Source of the DNA: Cricetomys ansorgei
Lineage: Eukaryota; Chordata; Mammalia; Rodentia; Nesomyidae
Length of the DNA: 64,000 bases
Assembly (NCBI GenBank): GCA_026225945.1
Contig: JAMJFZ010000181.1
Location: 2,170,001-2,234,000 of the forward strand
Direction of reading: 5' to 3'
Part shown: piece after piece, positions 12,394 to 25,084 of the stretch
Position numbering within the stretch: position 1 is the stretch's first letter
Layout: each line of letters begins with the position of its first letter
The notes under the pieces: generated by a model
Database searches by the model: none
The model's input: the letters and a program-made list of their open reading frames with translations, nothing else
Told to the model about the DNA's origin: nothing
Made by a program: the position numbers and the translations under genes

Positions 12394-12768
12394 CTGTGCT
12401 GGTTAGGTTTTGTCAACTTGACACAAACTGAATTACCTGCTACAGAGGGAGACTCAATTGAAGAATTTCCCCCCCTTCCCCACCCAGTCAGATTGACTTG
12501 TGTGCATATGCACGGGCATGTCTTTGGTGTCTTTGATTAATGATTGATGTAGGAGGGCCCATCCCACTGTAGGTAGTGCCACCCCTGGGAAGGTGATCTT
12601 TGTACAAGAAAAGAAGCTAAGCAAACCAGTAAGCAGCCATTGTTTCCGCTTTGAGCTCCAGCTGTGGCTGGCCTCAATGATGCTCTGTAACACAGAAGAT
12701 GAAACAATACGAAATTGCTTTTTGTCAGGGTGTTTTATCACAGCAGCAGAGAAATAAACAAGGACAAC
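12394..12768 (+). mobile_element. ERVL-like rodent LTR relic
   Basis: It starts 'ggttaggttttgtcaacttg', has 'gattgatgtaggagggccca' in the middle and ends 'tttatcacagcagcagagaa', wording of a common rodent LTR family. It is a solo, non-coding element. Confidence 0.65.
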
Positions 12769-12828
12769 CTCTAAAGAAGTCACTTAAGAGGAAGTTAGAA
12801 AAAAGTCCTTGCTATCACAAAGCCACTT

Positions 12829-13018
12829 TGGGGGATGAAGAGATGGCCCAGTTCCTAAGAGAACTGTATTGCTGTAGTAGCGGTCCTGGGTTCAATTTCC
12901 AGCTCTAACACAGGGTGGTTCACAACTACTGACAACTCCTGCTCCGGGAGGATTTGAGGCCTCCATGGTCTCCTGCACTCATGTGTAATACCTATAATTA
13001 ATACAGATTTTTTTTAAA
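12829..13018 (+). mobile_element. B3-family SINE
   Basis: 'gatgaagagatggcccagtt', 'gtcctgggttcaatttcc' and a short A/T-rich tail match B3. Confidence 0.75.
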
Positions 13019-13489
13019 GTTCCTCTTTATTTTTAATTTTATCCCCAATTCAGGAACAATGGATCACTCCATGAGATTATCAAACAGAGCATGGGAAAGA
13101 ATAAAAGAAATGTGTTCTATGCTCTGTATGTTTCCCTTGTGGCATTTGCTGCTGACAGAATCTTTGGGGCTAAGATTTTAAGTGGAAATAATTGTAAAAT
13201 CTAGTGAAGTGACCTGTAAGTAACTTTATGCATTTGAAATTCATCTCTGTATAAAAATATATATCTCAGCTCAATTTATTAATATATATTAGACACGTGG
13301 ATTGCTGCATTTATAATAACGCTACAAATATTCTATTTCCCAAGGGGATAACACTTTGTTAAAAGACTGTATTCTGAGCAGGCATCAGTTTCAAATATGT
13401 GCCCACATTGATTTGTCCTGAAGCTGGTTGTGGGAGTATCAGATCCTTTAAGCCACAAGGATTCTATTAAGAGCCTTAGAAGAGGTCAC
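13019..13489. other. Unassigned sequence before myosin relic
   Basis: No clear feature. The 5' part of MYH exon 22 would be expected near 13360-13490 but is not recognisable. Confidence 0.4.
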
Positions 13490-13604
13490 CTAATCTACTG
13501 AAGGGGCCTGAAAGATGGAAGGCTCTTCCAAACACAGGCATGTCTTCTACTTTTCAACAACAGGATCAACAATCTTGGAATATTATTTCAGCTGCCTGGG
13601 AAAG
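13490..13604 (+). pseudogene. Possible tail of MYH exon 22 relic
   Basis: A stretch ending at a good donor (aaag then gtaggt at 13605) sits 122 bp before the exon 23 relic, a short intron plausible for this family. Parts resemble the end of MYH exon 22, such as the CTGAAGG-rich 'LKEALEK' region and a tail resembling 'EKNDLILQLQ', but only with several gaps. It contains stops. This is a weak call made from position and partial similarity. Confidence 0.35.
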
Positions 13605-13726
13605 GTAGGTAAAAGTCCCGGGCAGAGGGCAGGCAATTATCTCCTTGCTTTGTGTTAGGCAGCATTTTCACCCAGCTGATAAATTACTTCCAGCTGTTGG
13701 CACCAATTTTCTCCTCATCATGGCAG

Positions 13727-13971
13727 GAGCGGGGAGACCCTGGTAAATGCTGAGGAGCAGTGTGAGTGGCTGATTAAATCCAAGATACAGCTGGAGGCCA
13801 GAATCAAGGAGCTATCTGGGTGGAGGGGAGGAAGAAGAGGAGATAAATTCTGAGCTGACTGCCAGAGGGCAGAAACTGGAAGATGAATGTTCTGAGTTGA
13901 AAAAGGAAATCAATGACCTGGAAACAATATTGGCAGAGTCAGAGAAGGGGAAGTGTGCAGCAGAGCACAAG
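13727..13971 (+). pseudogene. MYH15-like exon 23 relic
   Basis: From 13749 the frame reads [20 protein letters not shown], a hallmark of the proximal myosin rod. After a one-base net insertion near 13825-13848 the next frame reads [20 protein letters not shown] from 13849 and continues to AEHK at 13971. A donor (gtacat) follows directly, and an acceptor AG stands at 13725-13726. The relic is 245 bp against a usual 243. The frameshift falls in the Glu-rich 'ERVEEEEE' run, now a GA-rich stretch. If transcribed it could not be translated through. Confidence 0.9.
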
Positions 13972-14946
13972 GTACATTTTCTGTGGTGTTGGGAAGATGT
14001 CGATGCCTGAATTCTTCTCTCAAACCAGGCTCGAGTATCGGAGGTACTTTGCTAAATTAATTAACACAGTGACATTGGCAATTTTACAATGACAGGAACC
14101 AGGACTCGGACAAAGTAAAGGATCTGGTGAGTTGTATAGTCCCTACTCAGGGACTCAAAAAATCCTATTTGAATGTATGGAATTCCATTAATCTACCAAA
14201 TGAACTATGAGAACCTCTGAAACCTAACAGAAAAACAACAGTTTCATTGGACCTGTAAAAATCCATTCTGGAACAAGAATGAACATGATGCCCTTTGCTA
14301 AAAGATAATCTGAGATGTGCCCGAATCTGCAGCTTAAATAATGGTTCTGAGGTTAGCCTACCTCAATTCCAGTTAAGAACTTTGGCTTTTTACTTTAGCT
14401 ATGGTTTTAATGTGCACATATACATGTGGAATGTATATATCAAGGAACCTGAAAGAAGCATTTGATAAGCAGCTAATGTCCAAGATGAAACTAATTTGGC
14501 AGGTGATTAAACAGCAGGGCTTGCATTGTATCCCAGTGGGACAGATAACTAGCTTCCCTCTTTCGAATGTGCTGTCTGTTGGAACCTTTCTTTTACTGCC
14601 CATGTTCTGGGGACACTGAGGCATGACACGATCGACACATTCCCCCTGGATACTCAAAGGAAAGTTAAATTGCCTTTAGTGATGTTGTTATTGTTTGAGA
14701 GAAATCAAACACTGAGTTTTATTGACCAGAATATTCCATCTTCTCACATGGCAGATATGGATCCTTTGTTTAGTGTGAGAAAAGTAAATTTAGAATTTGG
14801 AACAGTATGTCCAGAGCTTGGTGAAATGGCTACTGATGGCATTAGATACCTCATGAATGTGTTGGAATACGAAAGACAGATGTCATTGGTGTTACTCCCA
14901 GCTCTCCAGTGGTGGCTCTAATGGAGCCCTCTTTGTCTTCCCTTAG

Positions 14947-15123
14947 ATTGGGAACTTGACAGAGGAGCTGCGCTCTCTAAATGAGGAAGTCAGTAAACTT
15001 ATCAGAGCTGTGCAAGCTGCCCAGGAGGCCCAGCAGCAGACCCTAAAGCACCTGCATACAGAGGAGGAGAAACTCAGCAACATGAGCAAAACAAATGTGA
15101 AACTGGGCTAGCAAGTTGATGCG
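14947..15123 (+). pseudogene. MYH15-like exon 24 relic, 177 bp, one stop
   Basis: This is the best-preserved exon. It has exactly the 177 bp expected, flanked by an intact acceptor (cccttag) and donor (gtgagc). All 59 codons stay in one frame: it starts IGNLTEELRSLNEEVSKL, includes TEEEKLSNMSKTN, and ends QVDA. The only disabling change is TAG at 15109-15111, where the family has a Gln codon (CAG), one transition away. The intron before it is about 1 kb. Heptad-type hydrophobic spacing of a coiled coil is still visible. Confidence 0.93.
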
Positions 15124-15820
15124 GTGAGCTCCAGTGGCTGACTGTTTGGCAGTCCATCTGCATTCATGCACACAGTGTTTTTTCTTTATTATGACAAAAT
15201 ATTTATGTCTTTATAGAGTACCAGTACATTATTGTAATTCAAGACATGTGCATACTGTGTCGTGAAGGTAACAACAATATCCAGCTCTTCATGCCTATGT
15301 CATTTGTATGTGCTGAGAGTTTTGAGCTTTGCACTTGTCATTTTGAAGTATAGATTGCTTTGTCTCCAAGTAGCTTTCTGCTGCTATAGGAAAATGTTAA
15401 GAATTCTTACTCTGTGTCTTGGTGCCCCTTATTGAACATCTTTCCCTCCTCACTCCACCTTTCCCAGTCTGTAGCAATCACTACTCTAGGCCCTTCTTTT
15501 ATGAGACTGGCTCACTAGTTCCACAAATATTTGAAAACATATGCTGATGGCTTTTCTGATCCCAACATGATGATGTCCAGTCCCATTGCTCTGGCTATAA
15601 CAAGATTTCATTCCTTTTATGGATAAGTACTATTCCATCCTTTATACTGACCCGTGTCCTGACCTGTCTTTATCTTCTCATTTACTATAGACATCTGCAC
15701 TGGTTCAGCAATTGAGAATAATGTTGCACTAACATGAGAGTTAAGTAATTACTTTTGGATACATACCCAGTAGTGGAGTTGTTGAATCTTATTACATATA
15801 CATTTTTCAGCATTTTACAT

Positions 15821-15837
15821 ATGTGTGTGTGTGTGTG

Positions 15838-15885
<48 letters not shown>
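15821..15885. repeat. (TG)n-(TA)n microsatellite
   Basis: A TG run passes into about 21 TA units inside the L1. Confidence 0.95.
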
Positions 15886-15888
<3 letters not shown>

Positions 15889-16821
15889 TTTTTTGCAGGA
15901 TCCCATGCTGCCTTCCACAGTGTCAATATGAATTTACAGTCCCACTAACTGTGTATGACAAAGAGTTCCCCTTTGTCCACATCCTTGCCAGCATTTGTTA
16001 CTTTTGTCTTTATAATGATATTCATTCTCACTGGGATGAGATGATATCTCATTATAGTTTTAATTTGCATTTTCATGGTGATTAGTAATATGGAACATTT
16101 TTTCATATTCTTGCTGGCCATTTGTGTGTCATCATTTGAAAAATGTCTATTTAGTTTAATTGCACTTTCATATGCAGGCTCAGCCTTTTTAGTGTCTTTT
16201 GTATTCTGGATAAACTGTTTGTAGGTTTTGTCTTAATTCTCTTATTTTCTTTGCTATGCAAGATTTCTCAGTTTCATGCAATCCCATTTGCTAATTTTGA
16301 GTTTTGCTCCCCATGTCTGAAGGTCCAATCTAAAAAAAAAGTAATAATTTACTACACATTATCTTGAAATGCTTTGTTGTGATAATTTTATAGTTTCCAA
16401 TTTTACACTTAGGTTTTGATAGATTCTGAGTGGATTTTTGTATGTTGAATGGAAAGGATCAAGTGTCATTCTTCTGAATGTGTCTAACCAGTTTTTACAA
16501 CACCTGTTACTAAAGAGATGAGCCTTCCTTCACTGCGTGCTCTTGGGGCCTTTGTCAAAAGTCATTTGTCTGTGTGTATGTGAGCAATTTCTGGGTTCTC
16601 TATTGTGTTTCATGGGTTTCTGGTGTGTCTCAATGCCAGTGATATCTTCTTTGGGTTATTGTAGTTTTGTGTTATGCTTTGAAGTCGGTATTATTATAAT
16701 GCCTCTCTCCATCCCACATACACACTTCATTATCACATTGGCTTTTCCAAGACTTTTATGTTTCCAAGTGAAGGTTAAGACTGTTCTGGTAAGAAAGTCA
16801 TTAGTGTTTTAAATTGCACCA

Positions 16822-16832
16822 AATATATATAC

Positions 16833-16888
<56 letters not shown>
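16822..16888. repeat. (TA)n microsatellite
   Basis: A TA run with CA/TG interruptions inside the L1. Confidence 0.95.
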
Positions 16889-16891
<3 letters not shown>

Positions 16892-16984
16892 GTATAGCCA
16901 TTTTGACAGTATTAATTCTCATGTTCCATGAACATATTTTTCCAATTTTCTGTGTTCTCTCTCACAAGGGTTTTGTAAACTTCT

Positions 16985-17308
16985 TAGGAATGTGAGCATG
17001 AGTATATGAGTATGTGTAAGTGTGTTCATGCACAGGTACATCATTTGTGCTTACATATAGTGGTCAGAAGCAACCTCAGATGTTGCTTCTGAGGAAATCC
17101 AACATGATGTTTTGAGACAAGCTCTCTCGGTAGTTTGGAACTCATCAATTAGGCTAGGTGGACTTGCCAGCAAACTCCAGGAATCTGCTTGCCTGTGTTT
17201 CCCCAGTGCTAGGAATACAAGTGAACCTCATTCCCATTACTTTTTAAACCTGGGTCCTGATGATTTGACTCAGGTCCTCCTACAAACACTTTAGCCCCTG
17301 ATCTTATA
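16985..17308 (-). mobile_element. B4-family SINE
   Basis: Reverse complement of B4: 'gttttgagacaagctctctc', 'ccagtgctaggaatacaagt' and 'gactcaggtcctcctacaaa'. It is inserted in the L1. Confidence 0.75.
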
Positions 17309-18790
17309 TCTTATAGAGTTGTTCTTTGGCTAAATGTATACCTAAATTTTTATTTTACTTTATTTAACTGTATGTGAGTAGTATTTTAAGATTTTTAAAT
17401 TGATGTATAACATTTTTAATGCTTTCTATAAACCATCTTTGTATGCTAATTTTATATCTTGCAACATTAATCAATTTATTTACAACTTCTAACAGCTTCT
17501 ACATATAAAATCAAATAATCATTCTCTCCAGTGTAGATTTCTTTTATTTCTTTATCATGTCTAATTGTTCTTGCTAAGACTTCCAGCACTATGTTAAATA
17601 AAAGTAATGAAAATGAACATCCTTATCTTATATCTGATCCATAAAGAAACACTTTCTGCTTCTCCTCATTCAGTATAATGTTGTGAGTTTTCCACAAATA
17701 CTTCTAGGGTGCTGAGAAGTGCTGCTTTGATACCTAATTTTTGAGAATTTTATCGTGAAGGGATGCTAGATCTCATTGATATTTAAAGTTTATTTGGTGG
17801 TACTTTTCTTCTACTAATATGATCGCACAGTCTCAGAATTTGATGTGTGTTATCTTCAGTGATTTGTTCATGTTGAACCATCTCCAAGTCTCCAGGATGG
17901 ATCTCACTCAACTGTAGTATATGATTCTGATGTGTTATTTAATGCTGGTGTTCCACTAAATTTTTTAAATGTACATTTAAGAATCTAAATCAGTGCTTTT
18001 CTTTTTTTATAGTATCTGTGTGTAGTTTGGTATCCAGGTAATGCTGATCAAAAGGAGTTTGGGTGGTTCCTTTTCAGTATTTTGGAGTTAGTTAAGAATG
18101 TTTGGAATTAATCATTTAATCATTTTAAGGAATTCATCAGTAAAGCCAGTTGGTCAAGGGATTTTTTTTAAAGGAAAAATATTTTAAAATATTGTTTGAG
18201 CATCATGGCAATTTTCATTTCTATTTTATGTTTCTGTGGTGTTAATTATAATTCCTCCTTTTTGCCTTTGATTTTATATGTTTGGGTTTTTTTTCTTACT
18301 CGCGCCAAATATTTGTCTTTTTTTTTTTTTTAATCATTTCAAAAGAGTAACTTTTTGTCAACCCTGATCTGTATACAGTTTTATGGTTCTGATTTTATTT
18401 GTGCCTCACTGACTTTTATTATTCTTTTCTTCTACTAACTTGGGGGTTGGCTGTTCTTGGTTTGCTAAGTAAGTCGTTAAGGTACATGGTTACGATGTTT
18501 ATTTGGTTCCTTTTTGTATTAAATCTGTGCATTTATTGCTATAAGCTTGCTTCTCGCAAATGCCTTGACAATGTCCCACAGATATTTTATATTGTTATTT
18601 ATAATTATTTCAAGTTTTAAAAAATAACTTTGATTTCTTCAGTTATCAATAGATAGCTGAATCAATAGATAACAACACATTATCAATAGAAAAATGTTTA
18701 GGAGCATGATATTTCATTCCCATGTATTGGTATACTTTCTATTGTTGTTGATTTATAATTTTATTTTATAATGGTCTGAGAAGATATATG

Positions 18791-20427
18791 ATATGACATT
18801 AATTAAAAGAAAAATTTACTGAGAGGTAGGAGCATCTGGAACTTGCCCTTATATGTACATGCAATCAATGTAAGACTGGAATTAGCAGTAGTCACAAGGG
18901 AGGAGCCAATGCCTCCTGGGCATGGACAGTGTAAGAACCGAGAGCTGTAGGCAGACTATGGAAATGGACCAGGGATGGTTCCACATGGACAGAGACAACA
19001 AAGAGCAGGTCTGGCACTAGAGACTCTGGAGGATGTACATACAGTTCTGGAATCTGGAGCTGAGGTGGCCACGAGCTCTTCGGAGTGCTTCGCAGTAACA
19101 AGCTTAAAGAGCTATCCCCACCATGGCCGAATGAGCAACAACTTAGAAAGACAGCTGAACAGATGCAAGAACTGGAAGAAACCAGTGGAAGAAACAGGGG
19201 TCCAGACATCTCAGCAGAGGGGCACCCAGCAGCAAAGGTAAACACAGCTTGGGAGCACATTGAGTTACCACTCCCACCCCTACTCCCACTCCCAGTGCCT
19301 CAGATTCAGAAAGCTCTGCTTGGAAAGTGTGATTAGTAGTATATCAGAGACAAGTTCTAACTCCCAGGTGGAGAGTACGGAGATGGCATATTTGAAAATT
19401 ACAAAAATCTAGGTCCTAAACAGAAACGCTTCTCAGGAGGGACAGAACTTCATAGCTAGTTTTAGTTACTGAATCTAAGGGCTATTCCCCATTGGCCAAG
19501 CCAGCTATGAAAGCAATGAAGGTATTGAGGGGGTGATGAGATCTAGGAGCCATGACCAGGAAGAAATGCTGTTATTTTCTATTTAATTTCACTCATTTAT
19601 TTGATTTTAACAATACTTGTACCTTTGTATTTCAGTTGCTTACTTTGGGGTTAACTCGTACATTGCCTGAATGTGCTTTTATGACTGTCCTTTATTCTCC
19701 AGCCCTTATTCTATAAATAATAGCTTCTCTATTATTTCTCATACTTCTAACCTGTATATGTCCCTCCCTCAAGTAAGGAGACAGAGACACAGCCCTATGC
19801 TACATCCCCCCCCCCGCACTCCCCCTCAACAGCCTGGGGAATTCCCTTAAACTTTTAGGGTCTCAACTCAGGCCAACCCAGAACTTTGGTTTTGCCCCAG
19901 AGATATGTGGGTGATATATTTGACATTGCTAGTGACACATTGGTTTTTAAAGACCACACTGTGCCTCCAGTGGCATGCTGAGATTTATTTATTATTTATG
20001 TGTAAGTAACAAGTGATTCTCTGCTTACACTATTGAAAATACACTCCTAAGATTCAAAGCAGTAGGATTTCTTTTCTGCCTCTAAACATCCTACGAAATG
20101 GAAGTGTTCAAGTCCAGTGTCAATGTGTAGGTAGGTTGATAATTCTCTTTTTCTCCCTCCACAGAAGACAGAGTATGTGTATCTACTCCCATTCTTATTC
20201 CCCCAAACTTAGTCTTTGTGAATTTGCTAAAAATGGTAACTGGGGTTTCTGTTGCCTGTGTTATAGTCTTTCTATCAGTTTCTAGCCATTTCTGTGTCTT
20301 TCTTTGCTATCACTATCTCACAATTCCTCAACATAGTAAATTACGGTTATATTCACATGCACACATACACACAGAGGCACACACACAAGCAAGCACATTC
20401 ATCCACTCCCCTCTCCCCCTCTCTCCT
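18791..20427. other. Unassigned, with an exon-like stretch
   Basis: Open frames overlap at 18975-19336, and AGs and a 'gtaaac' follow CAAAG at 19237, giving an exon-like look. No family is recognised, and it does not match the expected myosin exon. The rest is unassigned. Confidence 0.4.
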
Positions 20428-20713
20428 TATTGTCTTAATCCACTTGGTTGCTATAAAAAGCTGTAATACACTTGGTAGTTCAGGAAAACAGAAGTGTGCT
20501 TCTCCAGTGCTGGAGACTGGGCATTGGTGTGTGTGATTTCTGATGAAAGCCTGGGTCATCTTTTACATATAGCCATCCTCCTGCTGCATCCTCACAAAGA
20601 AGGAAGAATGGGATCCTCCTTGTGAGTCTCTGTTTGGCTTATTCATTAACAAAGGTCCTACCTTCTAGTATCTTGGTTAGGTTGTTAACATATGAATTTT
20701 GAGAGACACAATC
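20428..20713 (-). mobile_element. MaLR LTR (MLT1-like)
   Basis: The reverse complement starts 'ttgtgtctctcaaaattcat', matching the MLT1 5' region, and ends with 'taatccacttggttgctata' on the + strand. It lies in the myosin intron. Confidence 0.75.
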
Positions 20714-21489
20714 GCCTGAGATTTATCTGGTTTCAGGTTTTTCATTGTCTTTCAGAAATTCTCCCAGTTCTACCAATTTGAGTTTCATAGCTTTCCTGGT
20801 GACAACTTCTGTTATATCCTCTAGATTATTTGTGGACTGCAAAAAGTATATTATTATAATTATAACTGTTATTTCTCTTCCAGATAAATGTACCAGATTT
20901 GGCAACATTAATCTAACAACAACTGGAATGTTATAGCCAATCTGGTAAGGTACCAGAACCTGACCTGTTATGGTCTAAATGGTACCAAGGTAACGGAGGG
21001 GATGCATAGATATACCATAAAGATATATGAAAGGACCAGTGATGCTTTAGGGGTTCTAGGTACCCATGGATTATCATGTGGAGACAGGTTTCCTGGTGCT
21101 GTGCCAGGAAGTGGAGAATTTACAAAAAACATCTTTACTTCTTATGAAAAGAAAAAATCCTTGAGTAAATGGACTTAACCACACCTAAAATGAGCTTCCA
21201 ATAAAGAGGCCAGGTGCCCCTTCCTGGAAGTGATCTAACAGGAACAAACTGACCACTTGCCATTGTTTGCCTCCCTAGGACAAATGTCATATTCTAAATC
21301 TGTAGCACTTCCATCCATCACTAACTTCTAGATTATTTTGACATATGTGATATTTGTTTTAGAATAATTTTGTAACTATGCATCATTTACAGAAGCTTGT
21401 GTTTTTTCTATTTTCTGATAGAAAATAGTTGATGTGAATGTCTTTAGCTCTACCTACTTATTTGGTTAAGTGGTCTTTCTTTTTGTCAG
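20714..21489. other. Unassigned intron sequence
   Basis: Nothing recognised between the MaLR LTR and exon 25. Confidence 0.5.
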
Positions 21490-21638
21490 TTTTAAGTGCC
21501 ATTGAACAGAAGAGGAAAGCAAGAATGAGGTGTGGGAGGAAGAAGCGCAAGCTGGAGCATTAGTTAAAGATGAATGAACCAGGAGGGTGCAGAGAGCCTG
21601 GAGAGCAGCTGGCAGCAGTTGGCAGAACAACTGAGGAA
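21490..21638 (+). pseudogene. MYH15-like exon 25 relic
   Basis: The acceptor is tgtcag at 21484-21489 and the donor gtgagc at 21639. The first half reads AIEQKRKARMRC, then a TAG stop at 21561-21563. After a frameshift the second half reads ESLESSWQQLAEQLR from 21592 to the donor, matching the family's 'ENLESSQRHLAEELRK'. The length of 149 bp is close to the usual 146. The exon ends two bases into a codon, the phase expected of MYH exon 25. An L1 and a MaLR LTR fill the 6.4-kb intron before it. Confidence 0.88.
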
Positions 21639-22599
21639 GTGAGCCCCTTTCAAATGCCAAGGGATTCTGGGAAAATCTTAACATTGGAAGGAACAATGTA
21701 CTCATTTAATTTAGCCTCCGGTTTCCATGCCATATATCTCAAGTCTCAAGACAGTGACAACAATTTTGGGAAATGAATATTTTTTACTTGATAGACTCTA
21801 TTATAACCATTGCAAAAATAGAGTAAATAGGTAATCTAGAAGACATAACAGAAAGTGTTTGCCTAGCAGGTAAAATGAAAAGAGCAAGACATGTGAGAGG
21901 TGAATGACAGGAATTTGAGGCGTAGTTAAAAATGTCTTGTCTTTTACTTGTGGTGAGATCAATGTTATAAAACGCAAAATATATTGATTTTGATGTGAAG
22001 ATTGATAAATGCTTTTAACACCTAAATACTTGTGGCCCAGCTATAACTTCCTTAGTCCCTTAGTACTGATAAAGCTGATTTTATAATTTACCTTATAAAT
22101 ATTAAACCTTAAAACTTAAAGCAGAACATGATAACAAATAAAAATTTTTCCAGCTAATTGGGGTTCTTTCTATCCTGAAGAACTGAGGGGAAGGTGTCTC
22201 TCTCAGTTTAGTTCAAGGATCCATTGAAATGGATCTTCTTACCTTGTTCCTTTGTCCTCCTCTAATTAGATTTCTTTTCGACTACTAAGGATTTACAAGC
22301 CATTTATATTAGATAGAACAGGGAGGTAATTAACTCTAAGCATGAGATACAGTCAGGTTAAACCTCAGAGCACATTGATAATTGATGTCTACAGTAAAAT
22401 GGAAGACTTGTCTAGTGAGCAACTTTGAGTTTGTAGATTTTTCATTTGTGTGGCTGTTTTGCCATCAGAACTGCTCTTGGTGAGACTTCCCTAGTGTTAT
22501 ACTAGGAAGCCATTAAATATGTTATGTGTTTAGCAAAGATAAAGTAGCCTAACGGGATAGTACAAGCCATGCACAAAAGGATAAATGCCTCATGATATG
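21639..22599. other. Unassigned intron sequence
   Basis: Nothing recognised. Confidence 0.5.
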
Positions 22600-22890
22600 A
22601 AGTACCCAGATTAATAACATACAAAAATAAAATTGTATAACTCCTGGGACCTGGGGGGAGTTATTGTTCAATGGGTATAAAGTTTCAGATATGTAAGATG
22701 ACTTAACTCTAGAGAATTGCTGTATAATGTCATATGTATAGTCAATGTAACAATGTACATGTGACACATATGTCACATGTGTATTCATGTAATAGTTCTG
22801 CATTGTGCGCTTAAGGTATATTCACAGGGTAGATCTTAGGTTGAATGTCCTCAAAACAACTAAAAATCGAAACACCTAAAAATCAAAATG
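22600..22890 (+). mobile_element. L1MA/MB-like 3' UTR
   Basis: 'ggggggagttattgttcaat' then 'gggtataaagtttcagatat' is the typical ancient L1 3' UTR. Confidence 0.7.
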
Positions 22891-23149
22891 AGCAGAAAGC
22901 GTGGTGATAAATCTTAGGAAATTGGAAGGTTAAGTAATCTGAACAAATCACAAAGAAGCCAAACCTAAAAGGAATATACTGATGAAAGTGATGTCACATT
23001 TAAAAACATGAAGGTGAGACAAGTTACAAAGTTAGTATCTACAGCAGGCGTAAAAAATACACATTAAAGAATAATGAAAGCCTTTTGTATAATAACACGA
23101 ACAACTCATTAGGCATAAAGGCAAAGAACCCACAGAGAGTTCATTCAGT

Positions 23150-23480
23150 GCCATAGCAATTCAAAATAAAGGAATGAAATGTTAATCTATTTTCTGAAAA
23201 TCTTATAAATATGCTGATGTTGTGGGTGAGTATATAGGAGCCATGATCTCACATGGCTATTGAAGACCCAGAGACTGGGCTGTTGTTTTTAAATATGTTT
23301 TTAAATACATATCTATGAATAACCAAGCAATTCGTTGCCCAGAAGCTATTCTAGAGAAACACTTTCATGGACAGAAGGGTCTATCTGTATGAACAAAGTT
23401 ATTTGTAAAAAATAAATGTTGGTAAAACTCTAAGCTTATTAATAGGTAAATTCACATGTATACTACAGGGTGTCTAAAAA
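23150..23480 (+). mobile_element. Possible ancient L1 3' end fragment
   Basis: 'aagctattctagagaaacac' and the following text resemble the end of mammalian L1 ORF2. The match is weak. Confidence 0.35.
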
Positions 23481-23869
23481 AGGAATAATGTTGTAGTTCA
23501 TTGTAAATGAAATATTCTGTGTGTATTAATTGGATTTATTATAAATGTATACATATAAATTTATACAATGCTAGGCATATTATAAGTAGAAAAAAACTAT
23601 TTTTGTAGCTACATACATACTCATAATAACATACATTTTAGCACCCGGAGAAAGAAGTCTGGAAGGATTCACACAAAATGCACAAAAGAGGCTCTTCTTG
23701 GAAGAAAATGCAGGTTTAATATAATAGCAAAGGATAAATGATCCATATGTAGATGAGATGATGAGTTTTCATGGTAATCAATTCATTTGCTACTTCTATA
23801 ATTTAAAAACATTTAAACAAAATAGTTTTATTCTACACAATTCTAATTTTTACCTTTTTGGATAAACAG
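23481..23869. other. Unassigned intron sequence
   Basis: Nothing recognised before exon 26. Confidence 0.5.
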
Positions 23870-23959
23870 GAAGAATTAAGAATGCGTCAGTTAAATTCAA
23901 AGGTGAAGAATGAGTCGTCTTTGCAGCTGAGCTTTGGACGGCAGTTGAAAACCTTTGAT
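23870..23959 (+). pseudogene. MYH15-like exon 26 relic
   Basis: After an intact acceptor (aaacag) the sequence reads EELRMRQLNSKVKNESSLQL and then GRQLKT, matching the MYH15 segment with 'QMNSKVENEKGL'. It is 90 bp against a usual 91, implying one lost base near the 5' end, which breaks the phase with exon 25. A GT donor is present at 23960. The codons themselves contain no stop in the matching frame. Confidence 0.85.
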
Positions 23960-24104
23960 GTTTACCTGATACATGTGTGCACCTGCATTGAGATCCAGGG
24001 GTGGTGATCAGTGCTCCCGTACACATTCTGTGCCAAGACATCCTTAGCCTGAGCCGACTGTAGACAAGATGGGAAAAGAACATTAATTTCTAAGGTAGAT
24101 TGCT

Positions 24105-24250
24105 CCGCAGATGCATGACCCTAGGGAAAATTATTTTTAAGCTTAAATTTCCTTCTGAGAATAATTAAACCTACGCAGCTTATGTGTTCAATATTTTCTG
24201 TGAAATAGGCACAGAGCGAAAATCCTGGGCATGTATTTTTCACTCATTTA
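24105..24250 (+). repeat. MIR-like remnant
   Basis: 'gaccctagggaaaattattt' then 'aaatttccttctgagaataa' has the MIR pattern; degraded. Confidence 0.4.
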
Positions 24251-25084
24251 TCTTCCTGGCAACCTTTGAACTAACATTATTAAATGCGGCAGTGCTCTGG
24301 TAAGCACGGAGCATGACCCACCGTATGCAATCGTCGTTGGCCATTTAATTTTTGTGATTACTTTTCTTTATGATTAGAAAGCAATTGTTCTGAGAATCAG
24401 TAAGTTCCATGGCTGCCTGCGACTTCAAAGTGCTATTTGATAACACACAGCTATTTATATGCTCTAGGCCATCTGACTATTTCATGCTATATTACCATGT
24501 GAGAAAGTAATTAAAGATATATGAAGTAAATTTAAAACATGTCTCCACTCTCAGTTTTTACACACACCCAGATATAAAATATTATATTGGAGCTAAGTGA
24601 GTATCATAGCAATATTATCATGGCTTGAAATAATTTAGAATGAATATGCTTATCTTCTGAAACAACCTGAGCCAAATAAGAAAATCAATCTCATTCTTTT
24701 ATGAATATACTTTATTTTCAGACATAATATTAATCTTCAAGTGATTATCCTATTCACTAGGCATATCTCTGAATAATGTTTGATTTTATGCAAAGTCAAA
24801 ACACCAAAAATTTCAATTTACATAAGACTCAAATTTTATCTTAATGATTCCAAAAATTCTCCCAAAAGTGTCACAGTGTATTCCATTAATTTGTAAAATT
24901 AATGTATGTTAGCAACTGTTATTTTTTAAAAGTTTTACAAAAGTATTTCTAAAGAAATATTTTGGAAATGGTTGATTCAATAATCATATTGTTTGAAATA
25001 ACTGTCTTAGATTTTATAACTATTTCGAAGGAGATCACATTTACTTAAGGGTGAAAGTCATACCTTATTTTTGGTACCTCCTCA
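24251..25084. other. Unassigned AT-rich sequence
   Basis: No feature recognised. Confidence 0.5.

Larger units (their letters stand above)
15180..18790 (-). mobile_element. L1MA-like L1, about 3.6 kb, in myosin intron
   Basis: The + strand reads the reverse complement of an ancient L1 3' UTR and ORF2: 'ggatacatacccagtagtgg', 'tgatatctcattatagtttt', 'cccatttgctaattttgagt' and 'ataatggtctgagaagatat'. It contains two TA microsatellites and a B4 SINE, and is full of stops. Confidence 0.85.

Noticed and set aside
18975..19260. Candidate myosin exon in the intron between exons 24 and 25
   Set aside because: It falls out of exon order and no frame aligns with a myosin rod segment.
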